Shown: positions 44,591 through 58,580 of the stretch, piece by piece
Position numbering within the stretch: position 1 is the first letter of the stretch
How the letters are laid out: each line of letters opens with the position of its first letter
NCBI GenBank assembly: GCA_018881555.1
Contig: JACAXG010000055.1
Location: 992,001 to 1,056,000, forward strand
Length of the DNA stretch: 64,000 nucleotides
Direction of reading: 5' to 3'
Source of the DNA: Amblyornis subalaris
Taxonomy: Eukaryota; Chordata; Aves; Passeriformes; Ptilonorhynchidae
The notes under the pieces: model-generated
Database searches by the model: none
Told to the model about the DNA's origin: nothing
The model's input: only the letters and a program-made list of their open reading frames with translations
Program-made: the position numbers and the translations under genes

Positions 44591-47500
44591 TGGGGTCCTT
44601 GTATGAGGAAAGATCCACTAGAAGAGCGCTGTCTGGATTGTTTTCCTGTGGCTTCCTGGGAAAGCCTTCCTAGATGTAGTCACACTGGCAACATAAAGCC
44701 TCAGGCTATAGGCACGTTTTGGTGTAAAACACCTGCCTCCCTCCTGGAGTTACCATTCTCTCACCAAATCATGAAAAGGCCACATTAATTACTGTGGTTT
44801 ATCTCTCTTTCTCAACCTTACACCATGACTGGTTTGGGGCACCTCCAAATCTTTCCTGGTTGTTTGTAAAGGTCCGTTGAGGTAGCAAGATTTTCAGTCT
44901 ATTATAGTGGAGGAAATCAGGTAAAGATAATTTTCTGTAGGATTTAATGCTCTTACTTTTGTCCTGGTAAGAAAGGGTATTTGCATAGACAAACTGTCTC
45001 CAAGAACAGTCAGAGTGGCAGAACTCTCTGCTCTGTGGTGGCTACACCACAGTAGCTCAGGTCAGAGGTGGTTTGCAGAGCAATGCATTTTTTCGNTGGG
45101 CATACCTGGGAAGTCAGCCTGACTTTCTTACCCCGCTGTCACTGGCTTTTTTGAGTCCCCAAGCCGCTGCCTCATTTCAGATTTGTACCTGTGCTTTGAG
45201 TATATTGAGACATTTTGCAAGCATATGCCCTGAAAGCAGTGGAGAAACTGCCAGTGATTACATGGCTTTCTTAGTGAAAAAATGGTGAAAAGTAACTGAG
45301 ACTCCAATCAGCTGTGATTGTCAACACCTCCCTCAATGTTGGCAATCTACTGCCAATGCTAAAACAGTCTATAATCTGGCCATGGCTCAAGAAAATATCA
45401 CTCTAAACTAGTAGTCTTGCCAACTGTTATCCTAGTTCTAATCTTTTCTACTTAAGTAAGGTAACTGCCTTACTTTTACCTCGAAAACTCAAGACCCTTT
45501 TGAATATATTTTGATTAGACTGATGCATATTCTTATAACAATTGAGGACAAATATAGACACTTTTAGGTCTATAGCAGATTTCACCCTGGTTCATCGAGA
45601 GATGTTAAAATGCTTAAAGGAGCTGGCAAACAAAGCTAAATGGAGCTGATTCTGTTATCTCTTCTCGCTGGGATGAGTGGTTGTTTCCTCTTGCCAGGCA
45701 TTCTCATGTCAGTGTCCCTTGACCAGGTCCTATTTTTCTGAAGTTTTCAACTATCATAACAGAATCCTGCCCTTAAATAGAAACCCAGGCAGTGTTACTA
45801 GAAAAAAAGTTCTTTCTTCTTAAGCACTATGCACCTGTGAATTTGGAACCATGCATGTTTACCATTTTATGTAGAAATATCTGCATGAATGTGTGTGTGT
45901 GTGTCTGAATAATGTCTGTCTCTGTTTCTCTGTATCAGATGTGGACATACTTTCTGATTGTTTTCCTCTTTTCTCCTTAGTTGTCATCCCTCTGAACCNT
46001 TGTATCTCAATACCTAAATAATTGTTGCTTCCTCGTAAAATCCAGTTCTGTCATCATAATTAATATATCTCACCACTAAATGCTTTGGTTTTGTCTTCGC
46101 TCATTGAAATATGATTATTTCTGCCAGGTCTGTTAAAAATCTCTAATTTTCCTTCCCTCTTGGAATCCCTCCATGGGAAAGCATGAGAAAGCATTCATTA
46201 CCTCTTTTCTCCCTGCCATGCACAGTCCTGCTGTTCTAATATAAGTGTGAAGGCACCATGAAGATCTCTACACATTCTTCATCAAAGACGATTCAGGAAC
46301 AATTTGATTTATGCACATCCAAATGTGGTGGAATTTTGTGGAAAATGTCAGCAAAGTCAGGAAACTTGCTATCTGCTGAAAAATTCTGAGAAAGTGAGGA
46401 AGCTGAGCTCTGAGAGGTGGGGGGTTTTTAAATTTAGCAGACATAAAATAAGATGCTGCTATCTTTGCTTTCTGCCCACAACTTTTTTAAAGGTTATAGT
46501 TCCAGCAGCAATTGAAGCAGGAGCAAAATTCTTGTGCTGATTCCTCAGTCGCTGGTATTCACAGTCCTATACTTTGTCCTAAAGCACCTTAAGCTGAGAT
46601 TTATGTTAATACCACGCTGCGAATGGCAGTGCCTGGGAAACTGTTATGTGTTTCTTCTGATATGACTATTTTGGGACTGCTAACTGCCTTGAGAGCACAA
46701 AGTGGACTGCAAGTACTGGTGTCACCTTCCCCTGTGTCTGCTGTATCCAAGACAGACTGTCAGTGTCCAGCTGCACTCTTTAAGAGTCAAAAACAGAATT
46801 AAAGGGAAATTAGGAAGCCTTCAGTTTGGCTTGAATATTTTTAAACTGGTTTTATTAGTCCCGTCAGTGACTAATGTGTTGTTCTCCATAAATCAGCTTT
46901 TATATGCNGCAGTATATGTGGCCACGCTGCCTCCATATCATCAAAAAGACAATGTGANATCTCCATGTTGCACAGTACAAATGTCACCATGATTTTTTCT
47001 GCTTCTTTCTTTATTGTTATGACCACTAAGAACTTTTATACATAGAAAAAGTAGTTTAGATTATGGGATATTTGTTTTGTTCCTATTCAAATTGCTCCAA
47101 TTTGTTTTACCGGCCTGGGGTNTCACCGGTGGTGTTCCCTTTAATTACCTTGCCTGGTGAAGTTGAATCACGTGCTGAAGATCTGATGCCTTATTGTTTC
47201 ATATGTGCAAACAGCTTGAAATGAATGCAAGTACTAAAGGATTTCACGTAGCTCCTGTTTCCAAAGAAACCAGTTTCCTGCTGTCTGGGCATGTTCAAAG
47301 AGGGTAGGTCAATTGTAAATTAAGCATAAACCTTGCTGCGGCTTCGTGCTGAGAAAACAAACAAGTAAAAAATCCCAAATTATGATAGAAAAGCTGATTG
47401 TAATAGGAAAGCATTAAAGAAAATTCTTTTAGCACTTGGATTAGTGAATGGTTGAGAAGGTGTCACCAGGGATAAAAGCAGAAGCTGATGGGAATGTCCT

Positions 47501-48370
47501 CACTTTTTTGAGTTTCTTTGATTAATTCTCTCCCTTCTTTTTTCCTTCTTATTTCCTCTACACAGCTGGTNGAATTGGACCAAGGGAAGGGGAGGTGGTA
47601 CAGGGTGAGATAAGTCTCGGGAAGTTTAATGTTTACATGTTGCTTTCAATATGGGAGACAGCACTTTAAAACCTTTTCCTGCATGTGTCTTTTCCTCTGG
47701 GATTTAGATTTACATCTATCAGCATTATCTTGCTTTACCCACCTATGAAAAGACCATAACCACCTAAATCCTGGGGTTTACATCCCTTGATTCTGCCATT
47801 CTCCCCCAAAACCAGCTGGACATTTCATNCTTGTGTTAACAAGGACAATAGTGACCAAGGCTGCATTTGAGTTGCACATTAGGAGGACTGCTAAATGGCA
47901 GGATGTAAGCAAGGGCAGGCAAGTGTTAAGGAAATGACTGATCTCTAAAGCCTTCCCTTTACTTCAATTGGTTCAATACAGCATGTCCATACTGCAGTAT
48001 TAGCTAACAGGGACTGTCATTAAGACTGTTCTTCATTTCAAGGCACAACCTTCAGGAAATATTAGCTCTTCATGGGAAATTAGCATGGATCAGTACATAT
48101 CTGTGCTGGCTGGGAGAAAAGAAATAAGCAAGTTGTTCATCTGAGAGACAGTGTATAAAAAGTATTATTTGGTCTGCNTTCTTATCCTTCATTCCCATCT
48201 GTCTACCCCAGATGTAGAGATCCCTGTCTCCCTTAGTCCACATTCACTCTTTCAATACCATTAGTTCCTCCAGCCCTCTGGACTGAGTATCACACCCCAG
48301 TGTGGTTCCCAGTACNCTCTTTCCTTCCCTGGTAATAGGAAACCAAAATGAGCAGAAAATNCATGAGGAG
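44591..48370. other. Unique non-coding DNA
   Basis: No gene is recognised. A short (GT)7 run lies at 45891-45904. The block at about 47100-47480 contains a CACGTG E-box-type core, TTTAATTACC and few repeats, and looks like a possible conserved non-coding element, though this cannot be tested here. Confidence 0.45.
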
Positions 48371-48541
48371 ACAGAATCACAGAATGGTTGAGTTTGGAAG
48401 GGACCTNTGGAGGTCCTCTGATCCAATCCCCCTGCTCAGGCAGGGCCACCCAAGTTGCCCAGGACCACGGCCAGATGGCTTTGACTATCTCCAAGGATGG
48501 AGACTCCACAGCCTCCCTGGGCNAGCTGTGCTAGTGCTCAA
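48371..48541 (-). mobile_element. CR1 LINE 3' stub
   Basis: ACAGAATCACAGAATGGTTG followed by AGTTTGGAAGGGACCT, then CTGATCCAATCCCCCTGC and GGCCACCCAAGTTGCCCAGG, is the reverse complement of a young avian CR1 3' UTR. It ends near CTAGTGCTCA at 48540. The element is severely 5'-truncated and lacks ORF2. Four single-N positions fall in or just beside it. Confidence 0.95.
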
Positions 48542-51500
48542 ACATTGTCTACAGGGAGAACTGCAGCATCTGATTGGTCATCCCAGTCCAAACCAGAAGT
48601 TTTTTAGGTCTTATTCTGACCGCAGTTAACTGTAAATCTGCTGAAGTNAAGAAAGTGACACTTCGTTTCTACTGGTGTTAGTAAGATCAAAATCTGCCCT
48701 GAGGCTCTTATTCTTGCATAGTTGTCTTGCAGGGAATGATGTGTTCTTTAAGCAGCCAAAATACTGATTTTTTTTTCGGTTGTGCTGTGGTGGGTTGAGA
48801 CAGGGGGAGAGAAATGTAGAACAGGTTATTATTTAGGATAAAATATAGCAGTAATGTACCTAGANGTTTTTTTCTGAGTGTTTTTATGGCAAATATTTCT
48901 TTTCCTCATATAAAGAAATAATCTTAACAACAGGTTTTGGTTCCTGACCTATTTTTCTTCTACTAAGAAACATGAGTCACTAAAGAAAAGACTTAAATTA
49001 ATTTACTTAAATAAGACNTCATAAGTTGTTTTCAAGTCACCGTTTATTATTCTTAATTTTGCAGGNAAAAATAGACCAAACACCAAACCAACAAAAAACA
49101 GACTAACCAAAGTTGCTGTAATAATTGAGTGGAAACTTTTTTATTGAAAAATAAAATCACTCTATTTGAGGAGGCATATTGTTTGCTGATCTGTTTTGAT
49201 TGCCTAGATAAATGGCCTAGCAATTATGAAATTGTTGTACTGCTAATCAATTCCTTATCAGTACAGACTTTCCTCTTGAGAATAATCTATTTGCTTGGTG
49301 ACATTTACAAAGTACAAAGNAGTCCACTGAAGACAAGTAACATTCAATACTAATATGAAGATTATAATATGCCAAGTAATACCAGTTGTANATTTTACTT
49401 GATGTAAGTGGTATCTCAGACCTTGATGTTTCAGGTTTTTAGTAAATTCTCAGAAATTTTTTATGAGGTGTTTGTTCTGTATCTAGATACTTTATAAAGA
49501 TTAATTTGCACTTTCAATAATCTAATTATCCTAAATAAAATACAGCATTATGGTAGATGCACGAAAGTTTATCTCATCCATGCCATCTTTCATACTGCAT
49601 GCTTCTGCTATCCACTACTCTGTTACTTCTGTTACTATTTTTCATATGGTTTTCCCCCTATTTTAGCATTCAGCTCTTTATCAAGGTTTGTTTTTATCAA
49701 TATTCCAAACAATTGCTCCAAGACAAGCTGTATTCAGAAGAGGGCATCTTCTGGAAAAAGACATGGGCATCTCCATATGCCAGTAGGTCTATCTAGATGA
49801 NAATTATACCTCATTTGTAAAGTATCTTGCATTTTTGTTCTTTGTTTTTATTCTTAACATTAGCAAGATACTTTTCAAATATATTTTAATAGATCATGAT
49901 AAGTATTTCCTATCAACTTTGTAACACAAATCAGTGATCCTACTGCAGCACATTTCAGCTATTTTTGAATTTGTCTCAAATGTTACTCACGACNGATTTC
50001 TAAAATCTGCTTAAAGTAGGTATTATACCTATTTTAGAAACTTAGATCCTCACGAGGTTCACACAATTAATTGGTCCTGTGCCTGGTAACAAATAATATA
50101 CTATTTTCAGTTCACATTGCAAAGTTGANTGATGTGAACCCATAGATTCATTTTTATCCTGCTGCATTTGGGCTGTCTGAAACAATGGAAAACATTCTAA
50201 ATATATTTACTGTGTGATAGTCCCCCAAAATAAACCTTAGCTGCTTCAAGAAATGTTTCTGAAAACCTCCCATTGCTCACATTTCCTTATCATCCTTAAA
50301 ATTTAGATTCTGTACTTAGCTTATTTAGATTTAATAATTAAACCACTGCATGGTGAACTGGGAAATTGTACCCCAGTCTGTCTGGAAAAGCTGAAGTACT
50401 AAATACAGTGAGAGGCACCAGTGAAGCCTGCAAGGCTATTTTTTTCTTTTTTTTTTTTTAAGTAGGAAAAGTGAGAACAGTAAGTTCTATCTCTGATGAT
50501 CNTTGTAAGGGATTGAGGACTGGAGTGAAAAGCCCGTATAGGAATATTACTTCTTCCTAGAAAATTTNTAAGTGATAGAGTAAATATTTTCAGGCACATT
50601 ATTTTCCAGGACTCTTCCCTTCCTTGCAGGTTCCTCTTCATTTGTCTGTATTGTGAATCAGTAAAGCCATAGGATTTCCAAGTAGGTTTTGGAACACAGT
50701 ATTCTCCTTGGCTCTGGAGTGGTGGGCAGGAGGACAGGTCCGTGGGGTCTCAGTGTGGAGGGCACTACACCTCCCATCAGATTGCCCCAGGAAAAAGCCT
50801 GAAACTTCTTCCTGGGTGGGCTTCAGAGAAGCCCAGCTGGAGGGACAAGGTGCACAAGCATCTTTCCCTCCTCCACAGACTCCTTTCTCAGCTGATTTAC
50901 CTGGCCAGGATTCCATAAAGTTTTAACATTCTGTTTAGGTTCAGCAGCACAGTTTCATGTTTGTTTTTCACTCTATAATAAGTCCTATCCAGTTCAGGAA
51001 AGTCTTTCTTTGTTAAGAAACAACTTCTGAAATGTCCTTGATGGCCATCTGCAGAAAGTCGGGATAGCTTTTTGTAGAAAACAAAGACGTCTTGGAATTA
51101 TGTCGGCTACATGGTTCTCTTTCAGGCTGGTGTACTGTAGGATGCAGTATGGCTGATGATAATTTAGGGCACAGGCTTCCTGAGCAGAACAAAAGTAACT
51201 TATTTGCAGTTACTATCTATTTTTTTAAAAATATACTCATTGAAAGCAAAATTATTTGAGTGAAACTATGATTCGAAACAGTCCAGTTGTAGCAGTCCAC
51301 ATTTTAATGCATTTTGTATGAGAAGAATCTCATGAAATGAGACTACACTATCAGTAAAAATAAGATCTAAGTGCAAGTGTCACATGCTTACTCGTTCAGT
51401 TGAAATGAAGTTATCAGCAGGGATGAGTTATTCCATCAAACAGCAACCTTCACTGACTTCAATGATAATTTAATAAGAAATCTTTTTTTGAGAAAAGAGA

Positions 51501-52129
51501 GAAAAATCCAAGTTTCATGTGAAGCTCATGATACTTTGTAGTCACTCTGTACTGTAAATTTTATACAGATTTCTTTATAACATTCTTTGAAATATATGTC
51601 TATTTCAGGAGTTGCCTGTTTTCTCCTAAGTCAGTATGGTTCAGAGATGCCCACACGCATCAGAATATTGTTATAGTTACGGTAGTTGCTCTGAAATGTA
51701 CATATATTTGGAGACAAAATTCCTACTTTTTTTTTTAGGAAACAAAATGAGCACAGTCAGATGGGGACAGGGACAGAGAGGAGAAGTTCTGCCCTGAGGG
51801 GGTGAAAAGTGCAGTAATTTTTGTCACAATGAAATATTGTAAACGTGCAACTACAGCATGTCCTTACAAATTACAATAAGCTCCCGTTATACACCTTTTG
51901 TCACCAAATAGTCGACAACCCAAGAAGAGGTGATTGTCTTTGAACTTACTTTCAGCAAAATATTATAGAAGTTCCTATAGAAAACAGACTGAATATTCAT
52001 GAGTTTATTCAGTTTAAATTGAATGGAAGAATAAACTAAATAGGTCTGTAGTTAAACACTCTAATTTTGAAAAGGAAAGACTGAGAGATTAAGAAAACTA
52101 ATTAGTGAAGTCAACTGGAATGAAGAGCT
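48542..52129. other. Unique AT-rich non-coding DNA
   Basis: No gene or transposon is recognised. The GC-richer patch at about 50700-50920 opens frames of 72-92 codons on both strands without domains, a composition effect. Confidence 0.5.
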
Positions 52130-53130
52130 TAGAATTTTAATATAGACAAGACCTGGAATGTAGAGGAGGCTGACCTAGAGAGCATGCAAAAACTATGAAC
52201 AAATTTTGAAAAGAAAGAATAATTAGGGATATAGTGGTTAAATGAGAAATGCATCATGGGTTTACTCAGGTTGATCATGCTAAGGTTGTCTTTTTCTAAG
52301 CTAACTGATTTTTCTGAAAAACAAGTAAATAACTTACTAAAAAGAAAGTTAAATTTAATCTGTCAGGATGTCAGAAAAGCATTTTAGTATGGTATCACAT
52401 AGGAAATTATTAGGTAAACCTTAGAAAATGAGGATTAATAAAAGAATTATGGGGTAGTGGACCATAAAGAAATCTAGCTAACCATAGCAGGCTTTGCTAA
52501 AAGAGCACTGTTGGTCTGAAANGGATTTTATAAATAGAACTAACAAGAATCGTTATTAGAACAAATTGTATGTAATGATTTCTTCAATGGTGTTAGTGTA
52601 AAATACAGAATATAGATGAATTTTCAGTACAAAGGATGAATGGAATATCATAGAAGACTACAAGTAAGATGAAAACTAAGAATATTTGATTAAAAAATCA
52701 CATAGCTTTGCACTAAATATTTCTACTATAATTTGGAGACTCATCAACGTGAAATGTTGATGGAGATAAAACAGTGCGGATTAAACAGCACAGGCTAATT
52801 AAANTGATCTGGCCATGTCTGGAATTTTATGCATAGTTGTGGCAATGAATATTTGAGAAGACAAATTGGAATTGTGTTAGGAACAGAGAAGGATATTGTT
52901 NTACCAGTTATATTGAGAGACTGTTTCATGACGGGAAAGAGAAAGTGCTTGATGCAAAGAAAAAAATGTGTGTTGATAAATGATTGCTTGTTCCAAGGTG
53001 CAAACACAAAGGTGGTAAAAGGTGCTTTACTGGAAGTGCAATTTTGGCACAAGGACAAATGAGAATAAATTGGTCATTAATAGATGTTGGCTGACAATTG
53101 GAAGATGTGCCTTATTACTCAAAGGTGCTA
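52130..53130 (+). mobile_element. Ancient CR1/L3-type LINE, reverse-transcriptase relic
   Basis: Ordered similarity to CR1 ORF2 nucleotide sequence on the plus strand: GGGTTTACTCAGGTTGATC near 52260 (cf. GGATTTACCAAGG..AATC), CTAAGCTAACTGATTTT, AAAGCATTTTAGTATGGTAT (the F-D-T-V RT block, now broken), CACATAGGAAATTATTAGG with AGAAAATGAGGATTA, CTGGCCATGTCTGGAATTTT with AGAAGACAAATTGG, and GGCACAAGGACAAATGAG with AATAAATTGGTCATTAA. Stops occur in all frames. It is clearly older than the CR1 copies at 19, 39 and 48 kb. Confidence 0.65.
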
Positions 53131-55801
53131 GACCAGTTTTTCTGAGGGATGTGTCTTAGTTTGAAATGAAGCTGGTAGGATTATGAAAGTGAAAACAGGA
53201 CCTGTGTTCCAGGAAGAGTGGTCTGGATTTGGTAACTCTTTCAGTAATTTCTCTTGTTTTACATATGCAGGCATAAATGCAGATAGATATTCTCTCTCTT
53301 GATTGTACACCTTGCCAGTATTTTTATCCCAAATTGCTATGAACTTGACAAAGCACAAGCATTAAATTATTCCTAAATGCGTAGTAGCTACATAATGCTG
53401 AAGTTTTCAAAGTATTCTGTTAACACATCTGACATTCTGACCGTTTCCCAAACATATTAGCTTGCTCGAGGTTATACTACAAGCCAGTGGCAAAGATCAA
53501 ATTGGAGGTCCATTAGACAGAGATGGCAGTTTTTAGTTGTAAACCCTAAAGTGCAGTGTGATTACTTTTCTGGAACAGGGTATGAATGGTTAAGAAAAAC
53601 GTTGGCATGAACTCTGTTTTCCTACTTAGGGGTTCTTCAAAACAAGATTATTTCACTTATAGTCCTTTTGTTTATTCCATATGAGCATTACCCAAGCATT
53701 GCTCATTGTTGTGTTTAGGAGGTAAGACTAAAGATAGCCTTATGGAGTCTATGGGTAGGTGAGCAGGCAGCACTAATTCCAAATAGTAATAAAATTATAG
53801 GTATGTAAACCCACGATGATCTCATTAAAGTAATAAACTCAGAAGTATATTGAAGACCAGATGGAACTCCAAATAGGAAAGTCTATAATGGGACATAAGG
53901 ATGCAAATTACCCAGAGCAGAGTTTTTCCACATTTGAATATAGTTCCTTATGTCATAAAAAGATATATACATAAAATACAATCTGTTAAACTATTTGTAT
54001 TGAAATCACAATTTCTAAATAGATATACTTCGAATGCTTCCACATTAATGAATATGTATGGAAATGTTACCTTTCGTGAAAAGATTCAGTGGAAAATGTC
54101 AAACTTTGTATGATGTGTGGAATCAAAATTTCACATTTAACATGTCTGCAGCTTCTCAGGGGCTTTATACCTATTTATGTATATGCACATGAAAGTATAT
54201 TTACTGAACAGTTCATCTATAGAATATTAAAGAACTTATGGATAATTACAGATCAATTAGAGATTTCTTGTTTAGCCAGTGTCCATTATTCTCCTTTTAT
54301 CTGTCTCTATCGAGCTTTGGTAGTAGGAACCATGCCAAAAGGATATGANCTGGCCAGAATCTGGGCAGTGAAGTGCAGAAAGACCCATCATACTGGTTTT
54401 AGAAATCCATCTGTTCTTCTTATGCAAATAATATTGCAGTACTGGAAAAACTGGCTACTTTGAACATCCCTTTATGACTATCATAGATCTTGCTTAATTA
54501 GTATCTTAGGATGGCTATCAGAATGTTTCAGTGTTGGAAAAAGTCCTGCATATCTCTCCCCAAAGGCTAGTAGTATTTCTGTGTCAAATTTCAGACTTGT
54601 GTCCTACCGACTTGTTCACAGTCCCTCTCCAGCAGCCCATTCTGGCTTGATGGGGTTTTATTTGTCTTTTCTGTGTAAAACACGCTTGGAGTATTAAAGA
54701 CTGATAAAGCATACTGTGGAATGGATAGACGGTATGTAAGAATAAGACACAAAGTTTGCTCAAATTTAACCCTTTGTATTACAAGAACCAATAAAAGGGT
54801 ATGTGCAACTCCACTCTTAACAGCAGAGAATCAGTTGAAATAGGAAACTAAAACTATGAAGTGGTGTTCACTCACTGGGTACTGTGTGTGGTGTCATTCT
54901 GTGGAGGCCTCCAGGGGAGAAAGCAGACATTGTTTATATTGTGTGTTTTTTCAGTGAAAGATTATTGACTTCTAACAGTGCAGAGACAGTGCTTAGCACT
55001 CATTTTCAGTTATTAGTATGACTGAAAAATGGAGCATTTAGCAATGGCTCAAGTTCTTGCAGTGTGGTAACACTTGCTCTGACTTTGTTTCCCAGACGCA
55101 CTGTCTAGTCCTGGCCTGGAGATCATCCTCAACAACACTTTTGCAGCAAAAAAGGGTTTATATTACATAGCATAGAAATACCNGGTGCAAATCTTTTTAT
55201 GCTTCCTTCCCTTATGCTACTTCTTTCCCTCAGTTACTAAAGAAGACTCCTGTAGGGGTTTGGCAAAAGGCAAAATAGAGCAGCTGGCAAACCCTAAACA
55301 GCAGAACAATCCTTGTAGTCCTTTTGCATTAATTGATCTTAAGTCATTTTTAAACTGCACTGCTTTACACTTAGGTCATTTTGGTTTTCAGTCAGTTTGT
55401 AAATCATGGTAGCAAATAAATGTTTTGGAACCAGCTTGCCCTGTTGCTACAATCTGATCTTGCTCTAGTAATAGGCAGGTAGAGGTGAGGAGCTGCTTCA
55501 CAGTAAAAAAATAGTGAGACCAGATAAAAAGGCTTGACAACCTATTTTTAATTGTTTTGGGAGTGGAGAGCAAAATGACAGTTGCAGTGCATATTTGGAA
55601 TTATTATTCTGGGTGGCCAATATTCAAAAACACCTTTAAGCCTCACTTCAAATTTCAAGTAGGAAGTTACAAACCACCTCCATCCCAAAGCTTATGGTAG
55701 ACAGACAGTGTTGTACTAGACACAGCTGACCATCTTACAGTAGGATTGCTTTTAGAAAGCAGTCAGCATGTGATGTGGACTGCATTCAATAATGAACTGC
55801 C
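53131..55801. other. Unique AT-rich non-coding DNA
   Basis: The 124-codon frame at 54089-54463 has no recognisable domain, contains an ambiguous base, and I do not call it a gene. No mobile element is recognised. Confidence 0.5.
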
Positions 55802-55892
55802 AGATTCTGACCTCACCCTGGTTTCACTCCAGCAGGAAACTCCAGTGGAGTTAGAAGAAGTCAATGGGGCTATTTGAAATTTACACCAGAGA
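55802..55892 (+). repeat. Relic of short palindromic amniote repeat (copy 4)
   Basis: AGATTCTGACCTCACCCTGG opens the unit, AACTCCAGTGGAGTTAG forms its internal palindrome, then GAAGTCAATGGGGCTATT and ATTTACACCAGAGAAT close it. The outer parts are imperfect inverted copies (ATTCTG.../...GAAT; CCCTGGT.../...ACCAGAG). This is the fullest copy of the family in the window. Confidence 0.5.
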
Positions 55893-58548
55893 ATATTAAG
55901 TTGGAAGCTGGCCCATGCCTGCATAGCATCTCCTGAAGCAATGTTTCTGTTCTTCTATTCTGGCTGCTCTCTGAAGTTGGTATTCTTCTGGTCATGGGGG
56001 TTAGAAGATTGCCCTAACTTTATTTCAACAAAAGGTGGTTATCCAGTAAAAATGCAACACCGAGTAGTAATAACACTTTGTCCGTTTTCAAATTTCGCAT
56101 GCTGGATTCTTCTGCTAAGCCTCAACTGATTTTGAATCCTGTTTCAGGTTCTAAACGTAGAAAAGACTAATTTCAGAATAGGGAATTATATATAATCAGC
56201 AGCAAAACAAGTAAAAGCAATGTAGAGTCTAGGTTTTCTGAAAGTATGGACTGGACAAAAACACTTATCTATACAAGTTGATAATTCTAAAAATGCTGCA
56301 GCACTAATTTCATGAACTGCACTGAAGAATGAATTTTAGTCTGTTATTTCACATGACTTTTTCCAGACTAAACACATGGTCAAATACATATTTCCTCCAA
56401 TTTTAAAGTCAAAGAATATGCCAAATAACACTTCTTTTCACCACAATCCTAGGTCCTGTGATTTAGGGAAGCATGACTTTATCCTATTGATCATTACTAT
56501 TCATAATTTTAGATTAGGAGTAAAGATTGCTAATTCTTCTCACGTAACAAAATTAAGATATTTTTAAATTTCAAAGTCCAAAAGGGAAGTAAAAGTACTG
56601 TGGATTTATCTTTAAATGTCATATTTTAAAAATGCTTTTCATTTTTAGAGTTTGCGAACTCTAACTATTTCTTTAGTTGGGACTGGGGGAACCTGAGAAG
56701 AGGTAGGGTAGTGTCTGATGGTGTGAGGTCCCCAGATAAGCAAAGTTCTTTGGTCCTCTGTGCAAACACATGATGTTACAGACTCCTCTCGGTATTGATT
56801 CTTCTGGGAGAGAGGACCATGCCTGAGAGTAAGTTGTGAGGGTTAGTCGCTCTTCTGAACTCAAAAAAGCATTTTAAACACTCAAAGAGTGGAAAGTTTT
56901 TTCTTTATACCTTTGTGAGACTTTCAGTGTGGAATCATGGGAGTATGAATTTGTATTTGCCATCAGGGATGTAAGCGAACATTTTAAACCACATGTCATT
57001 TACTTGCAGAGTTAAACTTCCCTAAGAGCCACTGTCGAGCACTTCAGAACAGATTAGCTTTACAATGAGGTTTTAAATTCTGTTTTAAATCAGTTTCTTC
57101 TCTATTTCGTTCTCCATTTACCTTCAGAATCCATTTACAGCACGTGTAGACAAAACTATTCTTTTCTGTCTTTAAAAAATAGCTAAAGCTGGGATAATTG
57201 AACTAATTGTTTGGGTTGTTTATAATAGCTCTTTAGAGAGAAGGCATTCACCTGAATATTTTATTACAATTCATACTTTTTGCTTTACTTGGTTGTTGAG
57301 CCACACAGTGCACTGGTTACATGGAAAGAAACTTCTAAACAAAGTCAAGATATAGAAATAGAAGTCTAATTTCACTCTTATGTGTCCACTCTCCCAATTT
57401 TATGTGGCTATTCTGACATCCCAAATGACCGACTCAATTAAGGTATATAGAATAGGTCTTTTTTGTTTCTACGCCTCCCAGCATGATTATCTTGTGTTTC
57501 CCCTGACTGAATGCATAGGGCTTTCTCTGACACCTACCAGGTCTGATGTCAAACTTAGTGTGTGACTGGATGTAGCAGAGGTGTAAGGTCCTGGTTTCCC
57601 AAAGTTTAAACAGAATTATATTCCTGGAAATACATGTGCACATGATTTGTGGGGTGAGGATAGGCTTCCTTGCAGTGGCTCAGAAAACCTGTATCTTCCT
57701 TTAATAATACTGTCGATATTTCTTCCCTGTATAAGATTTTTTTTTAATGTCTAAGGTCAGTCTGAAGGTGGGAGTAAGAACGAAGGTTCTTAGAGTATAC
57801 TGATTCGGTTTTATTTTCTCAAATGACACCACATCTGGATCAGTAATTCTGTCGTTTTCTCCCTTCTCCAAACCATGGTGAAGTCTAATAATTGCACAGA
57901 TATTAGACTGCTTAGAACGGTTGACCTTTAAGCAAAAATGATTTTCAGTCCTAGTTAGAGAGGAGATTGTACTTTGCTGTGATAATTAAGGGAACTGGGA
58001 TATTAAAGTATATTCATGGGAATGAAATGCATTAATATTAGAATTTAATCATGATGCAAGAGTGTGATTGAGAATTTTCATATGTGGGAAAGAAACAAAT
58101 GTCACTCATCAGTACTGAGCACACTGATGATGGCTTAAGTTAACTAACCCCTTTTCTTTGCATTGCAACAGACTGGGAACATCCAGATGTTCAGTTATTG
58201 CATGTCATCCAAGCACTGGCAGTTTTCATCCGAAAGCTGGTAATTTCTTAAGATGAGTCAACTTTGTTGTTTGAAACCATGAAAGCATATCCTGTTGGAT
58301 AAATTGCACACAAGTGCATGTTTTACCCTTGTTACTCAAGGAGAAGCAATTGCATTTTGGAAATAAGAAACAGAAGTGAGCATGTAACATCAACTCAATT
58401 TTAAGATTCAGTATCTCAATCAGTTCCCAGGACTTTTAATTGATCTATCTCCTGCATTTCCCTCAACATTGGCTGAACTAACTAAAGTGCTTAACAATGC
58501 TTTGGAATAGGAAAAAGATACTTTGAAAACATAGAGAAATGTTGAAGG

Positions 58549-58580
58549 TGGTTTTGGTTTGGTTTGGTTTGGTTTCGTTT
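58549..58580 (+). repeat. (GGTTT)n simple repeat
   Basis: About five to six GGTTT pentamers with one CGTTT variant at the end. Confidence 0.9.

Noticed and set aside
54089..54463. 124-codon plus-strand frame
   Set aside because: No domain, includes an ambiguous base, AT-rich surroundings; treated as chance.
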